A DNA stretch of 64,000 nt from DASQZK01 sp963732905 (GTDB lineage: Bacteria > Bacteroidota > Bacteroidia > Bacteroidales > GCA-2748055): the NCBI GenBank assembly GCA_963732905.1, contig CAVTBM010000012.1, forward strand, positions 124,001-188,000. Reading direction: 5' to 3'. Positions 55,325 through 63,437 of the stretch are shown here, one piece after another. The number at the start of each line of letters is the position of its first letter. The first letter of the stretch is position 1. A program made the position numbers and the translations under genes. The notes under the pieces are model-generated. The model saw nothing but the letters and a program-made list of their open reading frames with translations, searched no databases and was not told the DNA's origin.

Positions 55325-56509
55325 ATGAATATCATACTCTTTGATGACAATAGCAGGAGAACCCTTCTCCCACTGACATTCACAAAGCCTGTTGCCTGGA
55401 TTCGGATCGGCATACTCAGGATAAGTGAAAAATGGGAGAAACTGACCGGCAGTATCGTTGGTTTCAAAACAGAACCTTACCTTGCTGTAAAGTTCAACTG
55501 TTCCCTGTCGGATGACAATTTATTCATTAACGGGGCGGTTATTCCTGACAGGAAATTTTCGGATTATGTACAGGGGATGAAGAGGGGAAACGCTCTTTTC
55601 AGCGGGCATAGGCTACTTGCCTGTCGTTTATCCGGGGAGGAAGCTATGAACTTTGTTCCTCAGAATTATTCAGGCAAGTCAGACCTTCAATACAACGATG
55701 ATCTTCGCATAATTGATTATCCCTGGCAGATATTTTCATGGAACGGGGAAGCAATGCGTCAGGATTTTGAGCTACTGACGGCGGGCCGTCATTCGCTTAA
55801 CCTCAGCTCCAGGAACCACCTTCTGGGGGAGGAAAATATATTTGTCGAAGAAGGCGCCAGGGCTGAATTTGCTATCATCAATGCCACAACAGGTCCGGTT
55901 TATCTTGGAAAAGACAGTGAGATAATGGAAGGCAGTGTCATTCGCGGTCCTTTTGCACTTTGCGAAAATTCCACCGTCAAGCTTTCGGCAAAAATATATG
56001 GTCCTACCACCGTCGGGCCTAATTCCAAAGTGGGGGGAGAACTGAACAACTGTGTTATTCAGGGAAATTCCAATAAAGCTCATGATGGTTTTCTCGGCAA
56101 TTCAGTCATCGGTGAATGGTGTAATATCGGTGCAGATACCAACAATTCCAATCTGAAAAACAATTATGCCAAAGTCAGGGTGTGGAGCTACGAAGAGGAG
56201 AAATTCATTGATACGGGTCTCCTTTTCTGCGGACTGATCATGGGTGATCATTCAAAGTGCGGAATAAATACGATGTTCAATACCGGTACAGTGATTGGAG
56301 TGAGTGCAAATATTTTCGGTTCCGGTTTTCCCAGAGCATTTATACCTTCTTTCAGCTGGGGAGGTTCTCATGGTTTTACAACCTTTTCACTTCAAAAGGT
56401 ATTTGAAGTAGCAGAACAAGTCATGAAGAGAAGGAATGTCGATTTTGATGATACTGAAAAACAAATTCTCACTGAAGTCTTCAATCTGACTGCAAGGTAC
56501 AGGAAATAA
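55325..56509 (+). CDS. GlmU-like putative sugar nucleotidyltransferase
   Basis: A 394-residue protein. The N-terminus, NIILFDDNSRRTLLPLTFTK (about 2-21), corresponds to the start of a reduced nucleotidyltransferase domain. The C-terminal half (about 185-350) is a left-handed beta-helix of hexapeptide repeats (for example EIMEGSVIRGPFALCENSTV, GPTTVGPNSKVGGELNNCVI). The classical pyrophosphorylase motif L(X)2GxGTxM is replaced by DDNSRRTLLPLT. The family is conserved in Bacteroidota as GlmU-like and its sugar is unknown. It lies between L31 and lon. Confidence 0.82.
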   Translation: MNIILFDDNSRRTLLPLTFTKPVAWIRIGILRISEKWEKLTGSIVGFKTEPYLAVKFNCSLSDDNLFINGAVIPDRKFSDYVQGMKRGNALFSGHRLLACRLSGEEAMNFVPQNYSGKSDLQYNDDLRIIDYPWQIFSWNGEAMRQDFELLTAGRHSLNLSSRNHLLGEENIFVEEGARAEFAIINATTGPVYLGKDSEIMEGSVIRGPFALCENSTVKLSAKIYGPTTVGPNSKVGGELNNCVIQGNSNKAHDGFLGNSVIGEWCNIGADTNNSNLKNNYAKVRVWSYEEEKFIDTGLLFCGLIMGDHSKCGINTMFNTGTVIGVSANIFGSGFPRAFIPSFSWGGSHGFTTFSLQKVFEVAEQVMKRRNVDFDDTEKQILTEVFNLTARYRK

Positions 56510-56625
56510 GATGCCAGGCATCAGAGGCTTTGGCATAAGAGTTGTCATAACTACTTCGCCGGTTAACCCGGTAAAAAAAGAAAAAGATTCGGACGATTTG
56601 TCAGAAGAAAGGAGAACATGTTTTT

Positions 56626-59079
56626 ATGAAGAAATTCTCAGAATTAAACTATAATCATTTTCTGTCACAGGATAGTTTCGACCAGGATGCAGAGTTCATA
56701 CCACTCATATCGGAAGAAGAAGAACAGGAGGTAACTAAGCTTAATGTACCTGATGTGCTTCCGATTCTTCCGCTCAGGAATACAGTGCTTTTTCCGGGTG
56801 TAGTGATTCCCATAACTGTTGGACGGACAAAGTCGCTGAAACTGGTTCAGGATGTATATCAAAAGAATAAGATCCTGGGAACCATAGCACAGAAGGACGC
56901 TGACGTTGAAGATCCAAAAGCTCTGGATCTTTTCAATGTGGGGACGGTGGCTCAGATCCTCAAAATCCTCGAAATGCCGGATGGGTCCACTTCCATTATT
57001 ATCCAGGGCAAGAAAAGGTTCCGGCTGCTGGACGTGGTTTCGGAAAAACCCTATATGGTAGCAAGAGTTGCCGTGCAAGACGAAAAAAAGGCGGGTAACC
57101 AGGATGAACTTAAAGCAATCATCGCATCACTTAAAGAGCTTTCCTTAAAAATCATTAAGCTGTCTTCCAATATTCCACCGGAGGCCACTTTCGCGGTAAA
57201 AAATATTGAAAGCACCACTTTTCTTATCAATTTTCTGTCATCCAACAATGACATGGAACTTAAGGATAAGCAGGAACTTCTCGAGCTTGACAATCTCAGG
57301 CAGAGAGGAATCCGGCTTATGGAGTACCTGACAAGGGAGGTTCAGATGCTTGAGTTGAAGAATGATATCCAGACTAAGGTAAAACATGATCTTGATCAGC
57401 AACAAAGGGAATATCTCCTTCAGCAACAGATGAAAACCATTCAGGATGAACTTGGGGGTAATCCCATTGAACAGGAAATCGATGAGCTGAAAGAAAAGGC
57501 ATCCAGGAAAAAGTGGGGCAAGGAAGTGGAAGAGTATTTTACAAAAGAGGTGGACAAACTTCACCGGTTGAATCCGGCTTCCGGAGAATATTCCGTACAG
57601 GTGAATTATGTGCAGACTCTTCTGGACCTGCCATGGAATGTTTTCACCAGGGATAATTTCAATATGCAGAGAGCTGAAAAGGTTTTGGAACGCGACCATT
57701 TCGGTCTCGAGAAGGTTAAGGAGCGGATCCTGGAGCACCTGGCCGTTCTGAAACTTAAGGGTGATCTGAAGTCGCCCATATTATGCCTTGTCGGGCCTCC
57801 GGGAGTAGGTAAAACCTCACTGGGAAAATCGATTGCGGCTGCCCTGGGCAGGAAATATGTGAGGGTTTCTCTTGGCGGACTTCATGACGAAGCTGAAATT
57901 CGCGGACATCGCAAAACCTACATCGGGGCCATGCCCGGAAGGATCATTCAAAACCTGAAAAAGGTCAAATCATCAAACCCTGTTTTTGTTCTTGATGAGA
58001 TTGATAAAGTAGGTAACGATTTTCATGGCGATCCCGCATCTTCACTCCTGGAAGTCCTGGACCCCGAGCAAAATTCAGCGTTTCATGACAACTACCTGGA
58101 AGTGGATTATGATCTCTCCAGGGTGATGTTCATTGCCACTGCCAACACAACGAGTACCATCAATCCGGCACTGATTGACAGGATGGAGATTATTGAAGTA
58201 TCAGGATACCTTGTTGAGGAAAAAATTGAAATTGCCAGGCGTCACCTCATCCCCAAACAGCTGGCAGCTCATGGTCTGAAGAAGAATGATGTGAAGTTTG
58301 AAAAGAAGGCCATTGAGTATATCATAGAGTTTTATACCCGGGAATCGGGAGTGCGCCAGCTTGAAAAACAGGTTGCTAAAGTGATGCGGGTCGTTGCCCG
58401 TAAACTTGCTTTCGGGGAGGAGTACAAAAAGATCATTACCGTTGCCGATATCGGCGAAATTCTTGGGCCTCAGCAGTTCCTCAAGGACAGGTACGAAAAT
58501 AATGATTTTGCCGGGGTGGTCACAGGACTTGCCTGGACAGCCGTCGGGGGAGAGATCCTGTTCGTTGAGACCAGCCTTAGCAAGGGAAAGGGAAATCTTA
58601 CCCTCACCGGAAATCTTGGTGATGTAATGAAGGAATCTGCCGTTATAGCCCTCGAGTATCTTAAGGCTCATACGGATATTATCGGCTTGAGTCCAAGCAC
58701 TTTCGAAAACTGGAACGTACATATACATATTCCTGAGGGAGCCATACCCAAAGACGGTCCGTCTGCAGGCATTACCATGCTCACTTCCATCGCTTCTGCT
58801 TTCACACAGCGGAAAATTAGGAAAAATCTGGCCATGACCGGTGAAATAACCCTGCGAGGCAAAGTGCTTCCCGTTGGCGGGATCAAGGAGAAAATTCTTG
58901 CAGCCAAAAGGGCTGGAATTACAGATATCATCATATCGAGAGAGAATGAGAAGGACATTCTTGAAATCAAGGATATTTACCGGAAGGGTGTCACTTTCCA
59001 CTACGTTGATACTATTCTGGAAGTCCTTGAGCATGCACTGCTTAACGAGAAAGTCAAAAAACCGCTCAAAATCAGTTAA
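56626..59079 (+). CDS. lon: ATP-dependent protease Lon
   Basis: An 817-residue LonA. The N-terminal substrate domain (about 44-240) begins VLPILPLRNTVLFPGVVIPI. The AAA+ module has Walker A GPPGVGKTSLGKS (about 390-402) and Walker B PVFVLDEIDKVG. The protease domain carries catalytic Ser713 in PKDGPSAGITM and the Lys near 756 in LPVGGIKEKILAA. The length is normal and all catalytic parts are whole. It degrades misfolded and regulatory proteins in the cytoplasm. It is followed by an inverted repeat. No CIRCE or other heat-shock operator is visible upstream. Confidence 0.97.
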   Translation: MKKFSELNYNHFLSQDSFDQDAEFIPLISEEEEQEVTKLNVPDVLPILPLRNTVLFPGVVIPITVGRTKSLKLVQDVYQKNKILGTIAQKDADVEDPKALDLFNVGTVAQILKILEMPDGSTSIIIQGKKRFRLLDVVSEKPYMVARVAVQDEKKAGNQDELKAIIASLKELSLKIIKLSSNIPPEATFAVKNIESTTFLINFLSSNNDMELKDKQELLELDNLRQRGIRLMEYLTREVQMLELKNDIQTKVKHDLDQQQREYLLQQQMKTIQDELGGNPIEQEIDELKEKASRKKWGKEVEEYFTKEVDKLHRLNPASGEYSVQVNYVQTLLDLPWNVFTRDNFNMQRAEKVLERDHFGLEKVKERILEHLAVLKLKGDLKSPILCLVGPPGVGKTSLGKSIAAALGRKYVRVSLGGLHDEAEIRGHRKTYIGAMPGRIIQNLKKVKSSNPVFVLDEIDKVGNDFHGDPASSLLEVLDPEQNSAFHDNYLEVDYDLSRVMFIATANTTSTINPALIDRMEIIEVSGYLVEEKIEIARRHLIPKQLAAHGLKKNDVKFEKKAIEYIIEFYTRESGVRQLEKQVAKVMRVVARKLAFGEEYKKIITVADIGEILGPQQFLKDRYENNDFAGVVTGLAWTAVGGEILFVETSLSKGKGNLTLTGNLGDVMKESAVIALEYLKAHTDIIGLSPSTFENWNVHIHIPEGAIPKDGPSAGITMLTSIASAFTQRKIRKNLAMTGEITLRGKVLPVGGIKEKILAAKRAGITDIIISRENEKDILEIKDIYRKGVTFHYVDTILEVLEHALLNEKVKKPLKIS

Positions 59080-59105
59080 AGCTCTCTTGCCCGGGGGAAG
59101 ATACA

Positions 59106-59141
59106 CCGGTAAGCCGCTGAACACCTTCAGAGACTTACCGG
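59106..59141 (+). terminator. Inverted repeat after lon, possible terminator
   Basis: Eight-bp arms CCGGTAAG (59106-59113) and CTTACCGG (59134-59141) enclose 20 bases and are followed by ATTCTCTTGTT, a weak T-rich stretch. Confidence 0.4.
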
Positions 59142-59218
59142 ATTCTCTTGTTATGAAAATTTTTCACTCCGGCATGTTTTTCAGCGCATAATGCTGGATT
59201 TTTCAAATGATTTTTAAG

Positions 59219-59226
59219 TAACTTTG
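59219..59226 (+). promoter_or_regulatory. -7 promoter element of the LiaF-like gene
   Basis: TAACTTTG matches TAnnTTTG exactly, 22 bases before the ATG. Confidence 0.6.
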
Positions 59227-59248
59227 GTTCAAATAACAACTAAATACT

Positions 59249-59782
59249 ATGAAAATGGGTCCTGCACTATTTTGGGGTTTATTGCTTATAATCCTCGGAT
59301 TAAGCCTTGTTTTTCGTATTATTTTCAACATCGACTTTCCTCTTCTCAAGATTATCCTGGCCTTCGTATTTATTTTTATAGGCATGCGGATGCTGTTTGG
59401 CAGTTTTGGTGTGGTTCATATGAGAGGTGGTGAGCATGATGTCGTATTTGGAGAAAAGAGATATGATGCGTTCGAGAATGGCAAAGAATACAATGTCATT
59501 TTTGGAAAGGGCGTTTATGACTTCAGGGATTTTAATCTTGACGGCAGAGTAAAGAAGGTCAGGTTGAACACCGTGTTTGGCGGATCTGAAATCAGACTGC
59601 CCAGGGATCTTCCCGTAAGGATAAGAGTGGACGCCGCTTTTGCAGGGGCAAATCTTCCTAACGGAAATACTGCCGTGTTCGGGAACACCCTTTATGAAAG
59701 CCCGGGACTGGATCCCTCCTCCGCTTTCCTGGATCTGAAAATTGATGTAGTCTTTGGCGGGGTTGATGTGAGATTATACTAG
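59249..59782 (+). CDS. LiaF-like membrane protein
   Basis: A 177-residue protein with two N-terminal membrane segments (about 8-27 and 31-50). A right-handed beta-rich C-terminal domain follows, with repeated VFGG turns (VRLNTVFGGSEIRLPRDLPV, then KIDVVFGGVDVRLY). This is the pattern of LiaF-type cell-envelope-stress proteins, which in Firmicutes restrain the LiaS kinase. No liaRS genes are nearby, so the partner is unknown. It is monocistronic with its own promoter. Confidence 0.78.
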   Translation: MKMGPALFWGLLLIILGLSLVFRIIFNIDFPLLKIILAFVFIFIGMRMLFGSFGVVHMRGGEHDVVFGEKRYDAFENGKEYNVIFGKGVYDFRDFNLDGRVKKVRLNTVFGGSEIRLPRDLPVRIRVDAAFAGANLPNGNTAVFGNTLYESPGLDPSSAFLDLKIDVVFGGVDVRLY

Positions 59783-59842
59783 AAGTATTCCCATTTTAGC
59801 AGGAATTCCGGCTGATCAGGTGGTAATTCTGGTCGGGGATGT

Positions 59843-59850
59843 TACCTTTG
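59843..59850 (+). promoter_or_regulatory. -7 promoter element of coaD
   Basis: TACCTTTG matches TAnnTTTG exactly, 16 bases before the ATG, so the leader is very short. Confidence 0.6.
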
Positions 59851-59866
59851 CATAAAAATAAGCAAT

Positions 59867-60337
59867 ATGGAAAAGATAGCTGTATTCCCCGGCTCCTTCG
59901 ATCCATTTACCATTGGACACCAATCTGTTGTGAACCGTGCGTCACCCCTGTTTGACCGGATAATCATCGCTGTGGGACATAACGCCGGGAAACAATCCTA
60001 CCTTAAACTCGAGAACAGGATCAGGCTGATCAGGGATGTTTTCATCAATAATCCCAAAATAGAAGTAGATCATTACGACAGCCTGACGGTGGACTATTGT
60101 TTTGCAGTTGGGGCGCAATACCTTCTAAGGGGTCTGCGTACTGCAGCCGATTTTGAGTACGAAAGGGCTATTGGCCAGGTGAACAAAGCTATGCGACCTG
60201 AGATTGAATCCGTATTTCTACTTACCGCACCCGAGTATACTCCGGTAAACTCCACCATTGTCCGGGATATCCTGATGCACGGAGGTGATGCCAGCAAATT
60301 CCTTCCCAGGGGCATCAATATCAAAGATTATGTCTGA
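59867..60337 (+). CDS. coaD: Phosphopantetheine adenylyltransferase
   Basis: A 156-residue enzyme for the fourth step of coenzyme A synthesis. The nucleotidyltransferase motif is AVFPGSFDPFTIGHQSVVN (about 5-23), with the T/HxGH His. The PPant-binding part includes LLRGLRTAADFEYERA (about 85-100) and the late ATP motif VNSTIVRDILMHGG (about 126-139). The length is normal. The stop overlaps the start of the next gene (ATGTCTGA), so coupling is likely. Confidence 0.96.
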   Translation: MEKIAVFPGSFDPFTIGHQSVVNRASPLFDRIIIAVGHNAGKQSYLKLENRIRLIRDVFINNPKIEVDHYDSLTVDYCFAVGAQYLLRGLRTAADFEYERAIGQVNKAMRPEIESVFLLTAPEYTPVNSTIVRDILMHGGDASKFLPRGINIKDYV

Positions 60338-61764
60338 GAAGATGCGTCTCTTCATTTTTTTGGATTCTCCTGTCTGTGCCAACCGGCTTATTGTCGGGTC
60401 AGGTATCCCATGTTAGCGGGTCGGGAAAAGATTTTGCGGACGACTCACTTATTTTTTTTACTTACCATGACCCTCTCTTCAACATAAAGTATCCGGCTTC
60501 AGCTGTAAAAGTTGCTGAAGATGGCACTTTCTCCTTTGTGATCGACCCCGGATCGACGCAATGCCTGTATGTCGAAACAGGTCCTTACCTGGGCTATTTT
60601 TTTATTCGGCCGGGTCACAGTTATAAGATTGAACTGCCTCGCATTTCGGGATTGTCAGATGAATGGCGTCATAATCCTTACTTTAAAAAAGCGCTCCGGC
60701 ATCTGCAGACCATCTGCACAAGCTGCGGGAGTGACAGCCTTAATGAAATTAATCAAGCCATAAGGAAATTTGATGAACAGTACGATCCGTTCCGCGACAA
60801 GCAGTTGCTCAGGTATTATTCCCCCTCGTACAGCAGGACCAAACTGGATTCGTTCGAGACAGCCAATCCGGTCCCTCCGGGCATCCCCGACAGCATGTAC
60901 TATTCCAGATACCGATTTTACAGGTTAGGGATCCTCGAATTTACTGTCAATGCCTATAATGCTGATACTCTCATTTCTAAGTACTTTTCAGGACGCCGTG
61001 TGGATTTTGGTCTTCCCCCTTACCTGGAACTTTTTAACCAGGTCTTCGATGATTATTTTCAGCATCTCTCGAAAGAGCCGGCTTTGCGGGATATATACAA
61101 GGTGTTCAGTCATATTTCCTACAATGAAATAAAATCCTATCTGAGCACTGATCCGGTTATGCGAAATGATACACTGTTTGAATCCGTGCTTCTGGATGAG
61201 ATCTATCAATCGTATTATTCCGGTGATTTCCCGAAAGAGCGGATGGTGGCTTTTGCCGATACTATCAAGGAAGAATCCAGAAATACGGTTATACGGGATA
61301 TGGCAGATACCCTGATAAAAAAGTTCAACTGGCTGCAGCCGGGGCAACCTGCACCCGGTTTTCAGCTGAAGGATGTAGAGGGAAACATTCATTCACTGAG
61401 TGATTTCAGAGGAAAATATGTTTACCTCGGATTTTGTGAAACGCAGAGCATGATCTGCCTTCGTGAATTTGAATACCTTAAGGCTCTCTCAGCCCGGCAT
61501 GCGTCCTACCTTTCGGTTATTACCATCATCCGGTCTGACGATTTGCAGAATGTGAAGCAGTTTATTACTGAAAATAAGCTCAACTGGACGATTCTCATTG
61601 CTGGACAGGAGGATCACATTTTTCAGGCTTATAATGTCAGGGCTTTACCGGTTTTTTACCTTATAGGAAAAGAGGGAAAACTGGTCAAATCCCCTGCTGC
61701 AGATCCTTCTGCCGGTATTGAACAGGTGTTATTCCGGGTCATGAAAGACAGTGGGGATATCTGA
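60330..61764 (+). CDS. Exported thioredoxin-like protein with altered active site; frameshift in the signal peptide
   Basis: The sequence 60376-61764 encodes about 460 residues: a N-terminal beta domain (about 5-90), a helical middle (about 100-300) and a thioredoxin-fold C-terminus (about 315-462) with PGFQLKDVEGNIHSLSDFRG and FYLIGKEGKL. Its redox site reads FCETQSMICLREF, so the usual C-x-x-C is S-x-x-C. There is no start with a signal peptide in this frame; the only nearby starts are GTG codons. From the ATG at 60330 or 60342 the frame reads MRLFIF; if the T7 run at 60355-60361 were T6, it would continue WILLSVPTGLLSGQ as a perfect signal peptide. The protein is TlpA-like and probably periplasmic. 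Confidence 0.75.
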
Positions 61765-62379
61765 TGACAGATGGCCGGAAGTGCTTAGCACTTCGATGAT
61801 GGAGGGATAGGTATTCTCTCTTATTTTACCGATTTCTTTCCTGGTAAACCAGACGGTCTCGGTGATGTCTTCTTTAATCTGGGGGTGGGGCAGGGACGTA
61901 TCATCCGAAAACATTTTAAACCAGGATATTTCTTTAAGCACAGGTTCTCCGTCCAGCATGTAGGTATGATACGTTTTGGTAATCAGGTCACCGATTTTCA
62001 AATGGTCAATGCTGCATTCTTCCCTGACTTCACGAAGGGCTGTCTGTTCGGGACTTTCACCCTTCTCCGTTTTACCCTTTGGCAAATCCCAGAGCCCATG
62101 GCGCTTGATAATCAGGATCTGGTTTGCATGATTTGTCACTACCCCTCCAGCGGCAGTAACCCATCTGAAACAGGTTTTAAATTCCTCCCTGATAAAGTCG
62201 GGATCGTTGTGCGAAATATAAAGACGGGGAATTTTATCCAGATCGAAATAGGCGTTCACCAGGGCCTTTAATTCATCCCGGTTCCCAAATCGGTAAAATA
62301 ATCCGGAATGTGTTTTAAAAGCGTTGGGAAAGTCGTTCAGGAAAAAAACTATTCGATCCTTGAAAAAAACTTTATACAT
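61729..62379 (-). CDS. NUDIX hydrolase
   Basis: A 216-residue protein. The NUDIX box spans about 102-124, with Gly102, Glu108, Arg116-Glu117 and Glu120-Glu121 in place; the usual Gly near the end is Ser123. An N-terminal 70-residue segment (DRIVFFLNDFPNAF, then RLYISHNDPDFIREEFK) is typical of a Bacteroidota-specific NUDIX group. The nucleotide-diphosphate substrate is unknown. Its 3' end overlaps the thioredoxin-like gene by 36 bases in convergent orientation, and its start is only 10 bases from the pyrE start. Confidence 0.87.
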   Translation of the reverse strand: MYKVFFKDRIVFFLNDFPNAFKTHSGLFYRFGNRDELKALVNAYFDLDKIPRLYISHNDPDFIREEFKTCFRWVTAAGGVVTNHANQILIIKRHGLWDLPKGKTEKGESPEQTALREVREECSIDHLKIGDLITKTYHTYMLDGEPVLKEISWFKMFSDDTSLPHPQIKEDITETVWFTRKEIGKIRENTYPSIIEVLSTSGHLSSDIPTVFHDPE

Positions 62380-62382
62380 TTG
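62375..62382 (+). promoter_or_regulatory. -7 promoter element of pyrE, overlapping the NUDIX start codon
   Basis: TACATTTG matches TAnnTTTG exactly and ends 7 bases before the pyrE ATG at 62390. The NUDIX ATG (minus strand, 62377-62379) lies inside it. The pyrE mRNA would be leaderless or nearly so. Confidence 0.55.
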
Positions 62383-62389
62383 CCGAGTT

Positions 62390-63022
62390 ATGAATCAGAA
62401 AGAAAAGTTGGTCAGTTATCTGCTGCAAAGTAACGCAATTAAATTACAACCTGCAAATCCATTTACATGGGCTTCAGGCTGGAAATCGCCCATATACTGC
62501 GACAACCGGAAGACTCTCTCTTATCCGGATGTCCGGTCCTATATCCGTGATTCCTTCGTAAAACTGATCGTTGAGAAATTCGGGAAGCCTGATGTCATCG
62601 CCGGGGTTGCAACAGGAGCCATCGCCCAGGGCGCCCTGGTGGCCGATGCTATGGATCTGCCTTTTATATACATCCGGGCCTCTGCGAAAACTCACGGCCT
62701 TGAAAATCTCATCGAAGGGGATCTGCGACCCGGGCAGAAGACAGTGGTTGTGGAGGACCTAGTATCCACCGGCGGCAGCAGCCTTAAGGCGGTCGAAGCT
62801 GTGAGGCTGGCGGGGGCTGAAGTCACAGGTATGGTTGCCATCTTCACATACGGTTTTCCTCTGGCTGAAAGAAACTTCGGGGAAGCAAAATGTATTCTTC
62901 ATACCTTGAGCGATTATAACACTCTTCTTGATTTCTCCCTGAAAAGCGGCGCATTAACAAATGACCAGGCAGAGATCCTGAGATCCTGGAGACAGGATCC
63001 GGAAAACTGGATGAAAAAGTAA
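62390..63022 (+). CDS. pyrE: Orotate phosphoribosyltransferase
   Basis: A 210-residue enzyme that makes OMP from orotate and PRPP in de novo pyrimidine synthesis. The PRPP loop is VVVEDLVSTGGSSLKAVEAV (about 122-141), preceded by FTWASGWKSPIYCDNRKTLS (about 24-43) at the orotate site and VIAGVATGAIAQGALVAD (about 66-83). The start is set at the ATG at 62390; an in-frame ATG 66 bases upstream lies inside the NUDIX gene. It is followed after 5 bases by the SRPBCC gene, in one transcript. Confidence 0.96.
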   Translation: MNQKEKLVSYLLQSNAIKLQPANPFTWASGWKSPIYCDNRKTLSYPDVRSYIRDSFVKLIVEKFGKPDVIAGVATGAIAQGALVADAMDLPFIYIRASAKTHGLENLIEGDLRPGQKTVVVEDLVSTGGSSLKAVEAVRLAGAEVTGMVAIFTYGFPLAERNFGEAKCILHTLSDYNTLLDFSLKSGALTNDQAEILRSWRQDPENWMKK

Positions 63023-63027
63023 ACGAA

Positions 63028-63432
63028 ATGAGTAAGATAGAGAGCCGAATTGGGAAAATTGAACATTGTGACGAAAGGATCTACGGATTTCTCTCAGACT
63101 TTGATAATTACAAACAACTGATCCCGGAGGAGAGAGTCAAAAATTTCATTTCAGAAGGGGATACGTGCTCTTTCAGTGTTGAAGGAATCGGGAAAGCCGG
63201 TCTGAGGATCATCGAAAAGGAACCTTACAAGCTGATCAAGATCGTATCCGAATCAGGCACACCGGTGAGTTTTTCATTATGGATCCAGCTCAAAGGAATG
63301 GCTGATTACGATACCAGGGTTAAAATCACTTTGGAGCCTAATGTTAATAAGCTTATGATGGGGATGGTGAAAAAACCGTTACAAACTTTTGTTGACACTA
63401 TCATGGATAATCTTGAAAAGATTCCATTTTAG
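63028..63432 (+). CDS. SRPBCC-fold protein
   Basis: A 134-residue protein with the START/SRPBCC pattern. An opening helix-grip segment (MSKIESRIGKIEHCDERIYG) is followed by FLSDFDNYKQLIPEE, a run of beta strands (VSFSLWIQLKGMADYDTRVK) and a closing helix (LQTFVDTIMDNLEK). The ligand is unknown. Position directly behind pyrE and in front of convergent birA is a common Bacteroidota arrangement. It is co-transcribed with pyrE. Confidence 0.75.
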   Translation: MSKIESRIGKIEHCDERIYGFLSDFDNYKQLIPEERVKNFISEGDTCSFSVEGIGKAGLRIIEKEPYKLIKIVSESGTPVSFSLWIQLKGMADYDTRVKITLEPNVNKLMMGMVKKPLQTFVDTIMDNLEKIPF

Positions 63433-63437
63433 AATTT

